In this document: positions 22,985 to 33,911 of the stretch, piece after piece
Layout: every line of letters starts with the position of its first letter
Position numbering within the stretch: position 1 is the stretch's first letter
Assembly (NCBI GenBank): GCA_002778195.1
Contig: PCDI01000018.1
Location: 73,283-137,282 of the forward strand
Reading direction: 5' to 3'
DNA from: Raffaelea ambrosiae
Lineage: Eukaryota; Ascomycota; Sordariomycetes; Ophiostomatales; Ophiostomataceae
DNA: 64,000 bases
Translations under genes and position numbers: made by a program
The notes under the pieces: model-generated
What the model was told of the DNA's origin: nothing
The model's input: the letters and a program-made list of their open reading frames with translations, nothing else
The model's database searches: none

Positions 22985-23968
22985 CTACAGCTTCTCGAAG
23001 GTCGGCTTGGTTTTATTCATGCTCGAAAGGAACGCTGCCTGGAGGTCGCTGGATTGAAGCATGGCAGAATTCCATATAGTGGTATAACGCAGGTCTGTCT
23101 GTTAGCACTCAGGGCTAAAAATGAGAAACGGGGTGAAGCTGGAAGAACACACTCTCACGAACTGGGTGATCTCGCGCGTGGGCGAGAAGCTCTTTGGTGC
23201 CCTGCACGGCCACCGGGCTCTTGGAGGCTATCCCTGCAGCGAGGTCCACAGCAGCGGCGACCGTTGCAGCTTTGGAAGGGTAAACGCGACTGACAAAGCC
23301 GACGGCCACTGCCTCGGCAGCATCAAAGGGGCGGGCCGTTAAGCACACCTCCCGCACCCAGGAGCTCGACCCAACCAGTTTTGGCAGGCGCGCGAGCGTG
23401 CCAATGTCGGCGGCGAGGCCAATGTCAATCTCTTTGACGGCGAAGTGGGTATCGGCCGCGCAGAGACGAACGTCGGCGCAGCAGGCAATGTCAATGGCCA
23501 GGCCCAAAGCAATGCCATGCATGGCGCAAATAACCGCTTGACACAGAGAAGTCAGCATGTAGATCCTGTGTCAAAATCAAGGCAGAAATAGGAAATAAGC
23601 CAGACCAACGTCCGGGCTGACATACGTTTTTCGCACGCCTCGATGGCCGTGACACAATCTTGGAAGTCATCAATGTTGCGGCGCAGGTTGGTGGCACGGC
23701 GGGACACATCCAAGTCGTCGCCGGCGGCTCCCAATCCCAGCGACCCGCTCGCGGCGGCGAAGAGGTCCAGACCGGCCGTGAAGGCACGGTCGCCAGCTCC
23801 TGACAGCACAACTGTGCGGACGTCGGAATCTTGCGAGAGCTGTTTGAATACTACTCGGAGTTCTGCCCACATAGCTGGCAGGAAGGCGTTCAGCTTCTCT
23901 GGGCGATATATTTCAACATGTGCGACATAGTCAGCCGGGCGACTGATGAGGAAGTACTGAAAGGTCAT
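22985..23968 (-). CDS. DCI1: Delta(3,5)-Delta(2,4)-dienoyl-CoA isomerase (ECH1/Dci family)
   Basis: Crotonase-fold enzyme that shifts conjugated double bonds during beta-oxidation of odd-position unsaturated fatty acids. Exons 23626-23968, 23153-23536 and 22985-23094 give 278 residues. Joining exons 1 and 2 gives CEKPVICAMHGIALGLAIDI. The block AVKEIDIGLAADIGTLARLP is diagnostic of dienoyl-CoA isomerases rather than hydratases. The last exon supplies ENLRYTTIWNSAMLQ and ends KTKPTFEKL. The terminal EKL is not a canonical peroxisomal SKL, so the organelle is uncertain; there is no obvious mitochondrial presequence. It converges with TFB5 (273-bp gap) and diverges from the BOI gene. Confidence 0.9.
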
Positions 23969-24814
23969 GGTTCTTGAGACTGGTTATGCGTGAGGCCAGC
24001 AGTGTAGGTTGAGACTCCGGGGATACCTGGGCAGAGAGGCAGGGCTAGAATATAACTACACAACTAGGTAGTAGTAGTAGGCGATGCCGAGGCACGATGT
24101 CAGCGAACTTGGGGGTAGGATACTGTGCGCGGACAAAAAACAGTAAAAAGGTGTGCACTGTGCGTGCCCACGAACATTAGCAATAAATACAGAGCAGGAA
24201 TGTAAACGCACTGAGTATGGTCAATACTGGAGAGTCTGGCATGTTTGTGTGGCTCTAATGGTCTCCGCTACGCAGCGGCATAGACAAGTATGTATGCTAC
24301 TTGTGCTCAAGGCATCTGGGAGCATTTTTGTATGCAAATACTGTGCAGGCACTGTACGATAATTTCGAATCCATCCACATGCTTTCCGCACTAACTACCC
24401 CACCGACCAGACCTGCGAGCAGGGGGGCGAATCACGCCGCGTAGGTGAGAAAAGCAGTCTCTTGTGTATATAGTAGATTTTGACAGGTGCATTAACAAGG
24501 TAGTCGATAGGACCACCCACGCCACTGTCGTTGATCGTTGTAGCAGACGGGACTCAGTGATTTGATGAAAACGTTCTTAATTCTTCTCAACTAACTACTA
24601 CACAATAGTAGGCCCTTCTCGGGCAAAATCCTTCTGTTTCTTCCGTCCGTGCAAAAAGTATGCGCACGGGTTATTCACACTATGCACACACTTGCCCGTG
24701 ACAACTGCCAGACCATCGCGCCACTGGTCTTTGTTTGCGCAGAAAAACCACAGGCCTTGCTGGCGCGTTGGCTCGCCATTCTGTTACTGCTCTTGTGAGT
24801 ACTGAAACTAAAGA

Positions 24815-24841
24815 GGCGAAGCAGGCGAAGCAGGCGAAGCA
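24815..24841 (+). repeat. Three tandem GGCGAAGCA units
   Basis: Exact 9-bp units at 24815, 24824 and 24833, followed by a degenerate fourth copy. Confidence 0.85.
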
Positions 24842-24997
24842 GGTCAAGGACAAGCACAGGGAGCGTAAAGGAAGGAGAGGCAGTGTGTGTCGCTGCCTTC
24901 CTAAGCCACAGAGCAACAGGTGTCGATTAGCCTGGTCCTCCTGTTGTTTTAATATTTCTTCTTTGCTTTTATTTGTTGTTGGGCTCCTGACTCTTGA

Positions 24998-25014
24998 CCC
25001 CCCCCCCCCCCCCC
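24998..25014. repeat. C17 homopolymer
   Basis: Seventeen consecutive C, then TCCCC. It is prone to length errors in assembly. Confidence 0.85.
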
Positions 25015-25626
25015 TCCCCATGTCTAGCAGCTTGCGACTAGCCGACAATTAACTAGAACAAAAAAATTACGGAACTGGCTTATCCTGTCCTCACTTTCTA
25101 TTTTTCTGCCTTTCCACCTTCATCGTCATTGTATCCCGACCTCCTTTACCCACATCAACGACACTTTCAAACAACCCCTCCCTAGCCTCTCTCTATTTCA
25201 TGTTTTTTTATTTTCATTTCTTTACTGCAGCCTTCTACTTGCCTCGTCACCAGCGAAAACACCGATAATAGACACCCCTACTGAAGAAATTCGCGGCGAT
25301 CCCCTATTCAGCTTCTGTGCCTCTGCGTGTCCTCTCCCGCTGCTGAACGAACATACGCCTCCGCCGTCCTCGCCATTCGCATCGCCGCCCAAGCTTACGC
25401 ACCGCCTTCGCCTGCCCGCCCTTTCCGTTCGTCTCCGACCCCTGCCTCCATGTCCTTCCACTGATTCCCCGCCGGCTATCCCCAGGCTTGTGCACAAATT
25501 TGGCCTTTTTCTGCTATCTGCTATTGGGTTTCCGCGTCGCGGGTATTCTTGACACACTTTCTTCCTCCCCGACCATACACGTCCTATCGTCGCTTCTGAA
25601 GGCTGTCTCTTGGACTTGCTGCCATC

Positions 25627-28600
25627 ATGGCCGCACCACAACAGCCAAGACCAGAAGTTGGAGACATACTGGTTGTGATCCGTACGTTGGACTTCAATGC
25701 TGGGCCTGTTTTACAGCCACGCCCCCCTGTTTAAAAGACTCCCCTCCCCCGGCAGGTATTCAGGATCGCCTGTTCAACGAGTCTAACTGATCTCTTCCTA
25801 GACGATTTTCAAGCTCGCAGCTCGGACGAGTTGACACTGGCCAAGGGAGACCGGGTAGAGCTTCTGGAGCGCGATGATGAGTTCGGCGATGGCTGGTTCT
25901 TGGGGAAGCACATGGTTAGCAGCAATACGGGCCTCTTCCCAGAAGGTACGTCTTTGTGCAGTGCGCGGCAGCTCGTATCCGACCTACCCTCGTGTTTCCT
26001 CCCTTGCCCTGCAATGTCTAGGCTCTCGGACTCTGACGACTTGTCTTACTTTGTATAGTGTATACACGGCCGGCCCCCAAAGGCTTCCCTACCGGGGCGA
26101 ATGCTCTGGCTGTCGTGAAGCAAGCACCTTTGGTTTCTGCTCCTGATGCTGTAGGCCATACCGACCAGAAAATAGCCTCCCCCATCCTGGCATCTGAGCC
26201 AATAAACGACACATCCAGTTCCATTGATCGGACCGAAGCCGTGCTACAGACTCAAACGAGCGAGCCACCTGCGACGTCGTACAACCCGCTTGTGTCTACC
26301 CCAAACGCCCTTTCGCCGAACAGTATGCTGGCGACATCTCCTACGGCACCAACAGTGACCTCGACAACTGTCCAGGCGTCGTCTACTCCCCCAACGTCTT
26401 TCAAGGGCCTGACTATGGCACCACCCGCTTCCGGTTCTGGATACACGTCTCGTCTGAGCACAGGACACGACAGTCAGGTTCTCCACGAGACGCTCAATGT
26501 TATTGATGAACATATCACCGGCATGCGCTCGCCTTCTGGAAGTAACAACGGCCTCCACGCAGCGGGAGACTCCGGCAGTGAATACAGCTCACAAATGGAT
26601 CACCGGATGTCATATATACAGGGTGAGGAAACCGACGAGGAAGAAGACGGCCTGCACACGCGTGCTGAGGTAGAGTCATGGAGTCCTGACGATGTGGCCG
26701 AGTACCTCTTTACCGCTGGCGTTGAGAAGCAGCACTGCGAGGTCTTCCGCGACCAGGAAATCACCGGCGAAGTTCTCCTTGGCATGGATCAGGCCACCCT
26801 CTTCATCAAAGCCTTCGAACTCGGACCTGTTGGACGCCGCCTGAAGACGTGGCAAAAGATCAAGGCCCTGCAGGATGAAGTGAGCGGCCAAGGCCTACCT
26901 GTCTCGACAACCAACCATCGCAAAAGTCAGACTTACGGGAGCGATGCCGGATCAGAAGATGCCCATCGTCCAGTCCGCAGTCGCACAAGCACTATCACTA
27001 GCTCGTCTAATACCCCCGCGCTCCAGCAGCGACTCCCCCCTTTCAGCGATCGTCCTCTTTCTATGCACTCGAAACGCCTCTCTCTCAACCAGACTCCCAG
27101 GATGGACCCCACTCAGCTTACATCTCCTGTGTCGCCAATCTCACCTACTCGGGGTCTGGTCGAGCCGTCAATGACAACGCCCACTTCGCCAGCGAAAGGT
27201 ATCCTGCATGAGAAACGCCCCTCAGCCGCCTCTGTTCGCGACCTACATCACTCCCGCCGCCACTCTTCTGCCGATTACCGTCTAGCAGGCGCCTCGCCAA
27301 ACATGCCGTCCTCCGCACCTCGCTTTGTTTCCAGTGGAGCCTTCCCGGCAACGGAACCAGATCAACACCATAAGAAGCAACCTTCATTTGATCGCAACTG
27401 GACACTCGGCGGTGCGACGGCTCATACCCAGCCGCAGGTGCCGATCTTGCCTCTACAGTCACGTCAACCACAGTCCTCAAATCTCCACCTACGGCCGCTG
27501 TCTTCAACCGGCATTCAAGACGTTGCAGCCAGTTCGGAACTCAGCCAAGGACCTGGTGCTATCTCTGGTGGCGGGGAATCGTCCGTTGATTTCGATCGCG
27601 GGTACTTCTCTAGTACTGAGACAGACCACCGCCGGAAACCGTATTTGCAGAAGAAGCAACGAGACAGTGTATTGAAATCAGTGCCGCACCCTCCTTCATA
27701 TACCGACGAGCAGCGAGTACGGAGTGCCACAGCTCTGTCACGGCAATCTCGTTTCGGCAGCGCCGACTCTGTCAGGGATCCCATTCCCACTTCTGCCGCC
27801 CAAAAATACTACGGGCTGCCGAACAACAACGACTCTGGTTCACATCGGCGAACAACGTCCAACACAGCTGATTCCTCTATGCGTCCTGTCATCCCAATCA
27901 AAGATGGCCCGTCACCCACCGTCACTAGGCTCAATGGCTCGGGGAATGAGAGTGGTACGGTCAACGACAAAGCGCGGCCGTCACCCACGTCTCCCAGCCC
28001 CGTGTCACCCAACCGCAATGCTAGCCATGGAGACTGGTTTTCGACGAAGCCTGGGTTTATACCACCCGCATTTAGTCTTCGCGCGCTGTCCGATGCCGTT
28101 ACCGGCCATGAACGGTCTAAGATGGCGTCGCCCTCTTCACGTACCGACTCGTTCTCCAAGGACTCGCCCTTGCAGTCTCCGTCCAGGACAGGGTCGAGCA
28201 CCCCTTCTGCTGGACCTAGCTTTGAGCTTGACTCCCCGGATGGCCGGAGCCCGAGCACGGCCGCCACTGCTGCGTCAGCGCGCAGTAATCCTGCTCGGAA
28301 AAAGGGCAAGAAAGAAACTAGTGCATACCAACGCGGCCTGCAGAAAGTCCCCCCGCGGGAGGCCATGCAAGGCGCCGATTACAGCGGCTGGATGAAAAAG
28401 AGAAGCTCAAATCTCATGGCAACGTGGAAACCGCGCCTCTTTGTTCTCAAAGGGCGCAGACTAGCCTACTACTACTCGGAGAACGATGATCAAGAGAAAG
28501 GACTCATTGATATCTCTTTCCATCGTGTGCTACCTGCGGACAATGAACGTCTGACGGGACTCCACGCTACTCTCACTGGCGCATCAAACACCTCAGCTGT

Positions 28601-29246
28601 ACCGACCAACAGCAATATGCCTACTCTTGCAGCTGCCGAAGCAAGCACTGAGCCGGACTCGACGCTCAAGTCCGGCGACTCACCAGACTCGATATTTATC
28701 TTCAAGCTCGTACCACCCAGGGCCGGGTTATCACGAGCAGTCAATTTTACGAAGCCCATGGTCCACTACTTTGCTGTTCCGAATATCAAACAAGGTCGTC
28801 TTTGGATGGCTGCTTTGATGAAAGCTACAATTGATCGCGACGACACAGTTGCAATTACGACAACGTATCAACAGAAAACTATATCTTTGACAAAAGCCCG
28901 TCAAATGCGACATCGCCCGCCGGCATTGATGAATCTGGACGAAAAACTTGAGGATGGCACAAAACGACTAGGGGACAAGGAACAGCAAAAGGACGATGAC
29001 CATGATACTAAACGCATAATAGGGGATGACGAGAAGGGAATGTTGCGAGAAGTGCTAGCAACGACCAACTCTAAGAAAGGGGAGAAAGCAACAAATGGCC
29101 TCGGAATCACATATGACGAAAAAGACAGCGGCGTATTAATGGAGGATAAGCTAGAAAAATCCACACCACAAAAGGTGGAAAGTGCAAGGACCCGGCAATT
29201 TGTGTTCGAGCCCGAGGATGAGGACCGTCTTCCCTTGAGTGCCTGA
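25627..29246 (+). CDS. BOI2: BOI/Pob1-type polarity protein (SH3-SAM-PH)
   Basis: Scaffold for polarised growth and exocytosis at hyphal tips and septa (Boi1/Boi2 in budding yeast, Pob1 in fission yeast). Exons 25627-25681, 25802-25945 and 26059-29246 are in phase and give 1128 residues. The SH3 domain (about 8-70) is split over all three exons: HDFQARSSDELTLAKGD and GWFLGKHMV. The SAM domain is about 271-340: ESWSPDDVAEYLFTAGVEK and KAFELGPVGRRLKTWQKI. A long Ser/Pro-rich disordered linker with many SPTSP-like sites follows. The PH domain (about 840-960) starts DYSGWMKKRSSN with TWKPRLFVLKGRRLAYYYS, and its last strand and helix come after a Ser/Thr insertion. The C-terminal ~120 residues are charged. 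The domain order identifies the family; binding of Cdc42/Rho or the exocyst is inherited from homologues. Confidence 0.92.
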
Positions 29247-30039
29247 AGCATCGACAACGCCTCTGGTTGTGTTTCTTGTGGGCATCTTTCCGTGTGTTCT
29301 TAGTCCTCCCCTCGTGCTTTCCTTATTGCCATATTGTTTCATTTCAGACTACATGTATATAATATATATTTAAGCATTGCCAAATCTTGCTGTATTTCTT
29401 GTGGGTAGCGTTCCATTGAGTGGAAAACGGAAATCGTGTGTGGTTCCGGGGAGGGGTGGTAATTGGAGCATGCTTGGTATCATGTTTGCTAATGCCGCCC
29501 AACATATTTTGCTTGTAATCCATGCTACTTGGTAGATAGCCACCTGAACAGGCTCAATGGGTGGTCGTGGCAGATGAACGTGTTATGGATTCTCATTTGA
29601 ACTAGAAAGCCGCCTGTTCACCACGATTTCTAATTCGAACTCCATTTGTGAGTTGGGATACGAGATGACCTATATGGGTGTCAGTGCCCTGGGACGCATT
29701 TCTTTATGTAATTACGCTGGTCAATCCTAAGCACTGAAGAACGATGTGTATGGACTTGAACTCTGTTTTATCCCAGACTGTTCGACTTATGAGACAGCAA
29801 GCTCGCAGCCTTCTGTTCGCCCCATGTCTTTCGGTGCTCCATAGAATGTAAGCGTATTGCTGCGGATACGTAGATTTACACACCAATTTCCTCGGACTTC
29901 TCGGAAGTATAATCAAAAGAAGAAAATATCGCAATTTGCACAGATGTGCCACCAGAGGGGGGCGGGGGGGGAGGGGGGACCAGTACGGAAGTATAAGCAT
30001 GTGCCTGAGTTCAAACTAAGTAGTGCGCTGAGCTGGATT
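29247..30039. other. Convergent intergenic region, BOI / PPR gene
   Basis: This 793-bp gap holds two 3' ends. A G-rich tract (29957-29979) is present on the plus strand. No gene is seen. Confidence 0.55.
29957..29979. repeat. G-rich tract
   Basis: G-runs of 4-8 nt separated by single C or A; potential G-quadruplex or sequencing-difficult site in the 3' region of the BOI and PPR genes. Confidence 0.7.
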
Positions 30040-32772
30040 TCAGACCATAAGTTCGTCGCGTTGCTCTTTGTCCATCATCTTCGCAATAGCCTCTATCCCA
30101 GGTTCCAAATTGCTCAGCTCGTTTTGCGTGCTATCTGCCAAAGCATGGCCATGACTAAACCTTGATCCTAATCGCAACGCGTAGCCTAATTGCTCCGTGT
30201 TATCTGTTCGCATTGTGGCCTGCGACCCGCCTCTCACTATGGGGGCATCTCCCAGCCTTGCGATCCCGGTCGAGGCCATAATGCTGCGGGCTTCCAAGTA
30301 CCTGAGCGCAGATGCTTTATCGCCCAGGTACGAGAAGGCTTTAAATGTAAATTCGTCAGCGTCGAATCCCGCACGCTCCAGTCGCTGCAGCGTGGAGGCA
30401 GTTTTCTTGACGTTCTGCAGTCGCGCATAGCCAGCCAACAACGTGTTCCATGTCACCAGGTTGGGCTCTGCACCCCGTTCACGCATAATCTGCAAGATCC
30501 GCTCTCCCTGCTTGATTTGTCGATGAAACATAAAACCGTTGAGCAATATCGACCAAGTGTAAACACTCGGAGATGGGTGCTGGCCAGAGTTGGTACCGTC
30601 AGCCGCTTCGGTATTTCCAGCAGCATCACGCAGCATATCACCAACCACGTCGAGCGCAACTCGTAACATTCCCTCGTTTTCACAAAGGGCTGAAACAACC
30701 ATATCATGAACCATTGTCCCCTGGTCGACCACGAGCTGTGCTGCAACTGGGTCCCCAGCCTTCAGGAGACGGCGAAAGTGAGAGTAGAGGGCGATTACAC
30801 TGTAGGGCTCCGAGGTGGCCCGTATATAGCCCGAAATCATGGTCGTAAGTGTTGTGCTAGTCGGGCTAAGTAGGGTTTCTTCTGCCCGTTGTGGCAGGCT
30901 TTGGATAGTATGCGCCAGTTGAGGAAAGAAGTTCCGACGGCCAATCATCGAATCGGAGGAGCCACGAAAAGTCTGCGTCCTATCCGCTCCTGGGAGACCT
31001 CCATGCCCTTGCTCTTGGCCATGCGTCTCTTGGCCTGGTGCGACAGACAGGCCTCCTATATTAGCCACATCTGGTAGAATAACACGAAGCGGTGTAGGAG
31101 CAAACAACTTCGAGTATGCTTGAAGCATGAGTGGGAATGCAGGGATGACACGTGGCCGCTTAGAATTTGGAGCCTGCCGCGCCTCGTGAAACATCACCGA
31201 GAAGATTGCCTGTAAAAAGTCATTCCACAGAGGCTGCGAGTTGATGTTATGCTGGCAAGCCGTTTCGGCAATATGGCAAATCGTATCGACGTGTCGACAC
31301 AATTTTGCGCCGTTCATCATTGTTCCATATACGTATGCATCGGGGTCGGACTGATTCTTGACCATCAGTTCCAATACCTGCTCAGCAGCTTTGAGCTCCT
31401 TCCTAGCACAGAGACCTCGGACGATGGTTGTGTATGTGATCAGATTGGGTTCTAGCCCACAGCGTAGAAGATGCTCAAACATCTCTGCCGGAGTGGCAAT
31501 AGACTGTGTGTCGGCCGTTGAAATGTCGTCCTCGTCCTTGTTCACAGATAAGATGGTTGTGCATAGTGCTGCCCCTTGCGGTGTATTGACATCTAGGTTC
31601 GCATCTGACACAGCAGCCTGAAGCATCTCAACCGACAGCATTTTGTGCTCGGTGCTCTTGGCGACGCGGCTGGCAATTTGGAGGATAGTGAATTTGTGCA
31701 TCGGATGTCCATGCGTCGCGAGGAGACGGTAGAAGTCGACCAGCGCAGCTGGTGTCTGTAACAGGAGTGTGTAGAAATACAGCGAGGACTGTTGTAGTTT
31801 CAAATAACCACGTGGGCTGTTCTCGAGAACCATTTTCAGAAGCTGGAACAATTCATCAGCATGTGCCCGAAGTGCGGTCGTTGGCATGAAAGTGGACAAG
31901 CTCTGCTTGACAAGATAATGTATCGCATCTTGGGCGTGACACGAATACACAAGCTTCGCATCAAAAGTTGCTGTGAACACCTCGTGCGCGCGGCGAGGGT
32001 GAGACCGAAATGCCGAAATCATAAGTTCGGGCCATAGGTCTCGTCGCTTTTTTGCTGGCATGACTATCCAGCGCTTCCTCATTCCGCCAACACCGTCGCC
32101 TGCAGATTCCGCCTGCAAGAGATCACGAAGGACGTAAATCTCACTGTCATGCCGGGGGATCTGTGATGCTTCGAGCATTTGCCACGTCTCTGCAATATCG
32201 ATCTTCCACTTCCAAAAAGCTCTATTCGCACGGGCAAAGTCCTCTGGAGGACAAGTCTTCCGCAAATAGCTATTCTGGCCCTGGAAACCCTGTCGCCCCA
32301 CGCGCGAGCTCACGCCTTCCCGCACCCTGCCACGGCGTTTTGTCCTGCTTGTTCGAGGAGCGGCTGAAGAAGTTCTCTGATGTCGATTTTTTCGTAATTG
32401 CGTTTTCTGCGAGTCCTGTGCCAAATACGTATTCTGCTCGTATAAATCAACAAAATCTTGTTGCAACCCTGTGTTGTTGGCACTCGGCTCTGTCGTGCTT
32501 GTAGAGCCCCAGACACTTCTGTATCTCGACCAAAATTCCTCATCTTCGATAGAGTAGTTGTATTCGTTAAACTGGTCGTCGGGTGGTGTACTGGAACTGT
32601 CGCCAGGGGGCCGATGCGTGTGGGTGTCATACGGCTGTGGCCATGCCACTGGAGTTGCCATGGGGCTTCTTGTCTGCGAGAGGCATCGTACTTGTGGTTT
32701 GACTGAAAACCTATGCCAACTCTGGTGCTGCCACCATAGAGCCCTCAGCCCGCTGCAGGAGCACTTCGGCAT
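30040..32772 (-). CDS. Mitochondrial pentatricopeptide-repeat (PPR) protein
   Basis: Single-exon gene of 910 residues. The N-terminus (MPKCSCSGLRALWWQHQSWH) is basic, hydroxylated and free of acidic residues, as expected of a mitochondrial presequence. PPR-like helical repeats follow, the clearest being LITYTTIVRGLCARKELKAA with DPDAYVYGTMMNGAKLCR, and VYTWSILLNGFMFHRQIKQG with NLVTWNTLLAGYARLQNVKK. PPR proteins bind single-stranded RNA and act in organelle RNA maturation, stability or translation. The specific mitochondrial target cannot be read from the sequence, and I do not assign a yeast orthologue. The gene shares a 283-bp divergent promoter with CWF18. Confidence 0.85.
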   Translation of the reverse strand: MPKCSCSGLRALWWQHQSWHRFSVKPQVRCLSQTRSPMATPVAWPQPYDTHTHRPPGDSSSTPPDDQFNEYNYSIEDEEFWSRYRSVWGSTSTTEPSANNTGLQQDFVDLYEQNTYLAQDSQKTQLRKNRHQRTSSAAPRTSRTKRRGRVREGVSSRVGRQGFQGQNSYLRKTCPPEDFARANRAFWKWKIDIAETWQMLEASQIPRHDSEIYVLRDLLQAESAGDGVGGMRKRWIVMPAKKRRDLWPELMISAFRSHPRRAHEVFTATFDAKLVYSCHAQDAIHYLVKQSLSTFMPTTALRAHADELFQLLKMVLENSPRGYLKLQQSSLYFYTLLLQTPAALVDFYRLLATHGHPMHKFTILQIASRVAKSTEHKMLSVEMLQAAVSDANLDVNTPQGAALCTTILSVNKDEDDISTADTQSIATPAEMFEHLLRCGLEPNLITYTTIVRGLCARKELKAAEQVLELMVKNQSDPDAYVYGTMMNGAKLCRHVDTICHIAETACQHNINSQPLWNDFLQAIFSVMFHEARQAPNSKRPRVIPAFPLMLQAYSKLFAPTPLRVILPDVANIGGLSVAPGQETHGQEQGHGGLPGADRTQTFRGSSDSMIGRRNFFPQLAHTIQSLPQRAEETLLSPTSTTLTTMISGYIRATSEPYSVIALYSHFRRLLKAGDPVAAQLVVDQGTMVHDMVVSALCENEGMLRVALDVVGDMLRDAAGNTEAADGTNSGQHPSPSVYTWSILLNGFMFHRQIKQGERILQIMRERGAEPNLVTWNTLLAGYARLQNVKKTASTLQRLERAGFDADEFTFKAFSYLGDKASALRYLEARSIMASTGIARLGDAPIVRGGSQATMRTDNTEQLGYALRLGSRFSHGHALADSTQNELSNLEPGIEAIAKMMDKEQRDELMV

Positions 32773-33055
32773 GCTTCTCGAACTGTCGCTTCACCACCCT
32801 TAACTAGCGTAATAGTAGTTGCTTGCTCTCGAAAGACTTGTGCTACACTAGAGGTGTGCGAATGCCCATATTTTGTTCCCCTTATCCTTATCGGAGATAG
32901 TATGTTATCTGGATCAGCGTGGCTTGAATTTGTACCAGCCACATAATATCCAGTCTGAAGCTTTCGGTGGGGGGTTTTTTTTTCTTTTTTTTTTTTTTTC
33001 TTTATGACAACCCAGCCTCGTCCATTATTCACCCTCTATGCGCTACGTCGAATCA
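32773..33055. promoter_or_regulatory. Short divergent promoter, PPR gene / CWF18
   Basis: These 283 bp separate two divergent starts and must serve both genes. A pyrimidine tract (32975-33000, T-rich) lies just upstream of CWF18. Confidence 0.6.
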
Positions 33056-33772
33056 ATGTCTTCTCACGCGACACTGAGTGCGGCTACAGACGACCGCAAA
33101 GCACGGCTTGCCAAGCTGCGGTCGATAAAGCGCAAGCAGCCGGACGACGAAATTGTCCCGCCCGAATCTGAACGTGCCTCGCCGGCCGTACCACTACCAG
33201 AGCTTGACACCAGCGCAGGTGGTTTTGGACTTTCTGCAGAGCCGGATGTCTCACGTCTGCACCTTTCCGGCCGCAACTATGATCCAGAACTGCGAGGTGC
33301 GAAGTTGGGATTTGAAGCACCTCCTAACCTGGTGGCTGGAGCAGAGACAGTGGAAGTGAAGGTGTCTCAATTGGAGGCAGATGTTCGCAGGCAGCAGGAA
33401 GAAGAGGACATCGACGACCAGAAAAATGGAAACAGCTCAACGGGCATCAACAAGGGAATAGATCTCTTTAAGTTACAGCCAAAGAAACCGAACTGGGACC
33501 TGAAGCGCGAACTGAATAAGAGACTGGAGCCTCTCAATATGCGAACCGACAATGCTATTGCAAGGTTGGTGCGCGAAAGGCTAACGGCGAAATTGCAACC
33601 GGGAACTTTGCAAGCTCCTAAACGGGAACATACGTTTGAGGATGGTAATGGTGAAGGAGGCGAAGGTCAGGGTGGGTTGGAAGGTATTGCTTTAGTCGAA
33701 AGCCTTCGTGCCAGAGAACAAGAGCAACAAGACGAAGAGCGACGGGAGCAGGAAGCGGACGAGATCGTATGA
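33056..33772 (+). CDS. cwf18: Pre-mRNA-splicing factor Cwf18 (CCDC12 family)
   Basis: Component of the Prp19-associated spliceosomal complex. Single exon of 238 residues from the ATG at 33056 (MSSHATLSAATDDRKARLAKL), which matches the family N-terminus; an in-frame ATG six codons upstream (33038) is possible but adds MRYVES with no family support. The conserved middle is LSGRNYDPELRGAKLGFEAP, then a Glu/Lys-rich coil, then the signature LFKLQPKKPNWDLKRELNKR and LEPLNMRTDNAIARLVRERL. The tail is acidic and Gln/Glu rich. It ends 139 bp from the convergent zinc-knuckle gene. Confidence 0.92.
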   Translation: MSSHATLSAATDDRKARLAKLRSIKRKQPDDEIVPPESERASPAVPLPELDTSAGGFGLSAEPDVSRLHLSGRNYDPELRGAKLGFEAPPNLVAGAETVEVKVSQLEADVRRQQEEEDIDDQKNGNSSTGINKGIDLFKLQPKKPNWDLKRELNKRLEPLNMRTDNAIARLVRERLTAKLQPGTLQAPKREHTFEDGNGEGGEGQGGLEGIALVESLRAREQEQQDEERREQEADEIV

Positions 33773-33911
33773 TCGGAATGAAGTTGACACCCTACCGCTA
33801 CACCGGGCTGTGCTGCACCTATGGGCTTTGATGTATGCTGCGATGGAACAAACTCCCATCCTGCCAAAATGTTCAAGGTACATGCTCGTCTATTGTGTGT
33901 TAATTTCAACC

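Larger units (their letters stand above)
23969..25626. promoter_or_regulatory. Divergent intergenic region, dienoyl-CoA isomerase / BOI
   Basis: This 1.66-kb gap holds both promoters and probably a long CT-rich leader (about 25080-25626) of the BOI gene. It also contains three 9-bp GGCGAAGCA repeats (24815-24841) and a C17 run (24998-25014). The small ORFs here have low-complexity composition and no family resemblance. Confidence 0.5.

Noticed and set aside
24735..25052. 105-codon plus-strand ORF upstream of the BOI gene
   Set aside because: The protein is low complexity (KQAKQAKQ, PPPPP) created by the 9-bp repeats and the C17 run; no coding signature.
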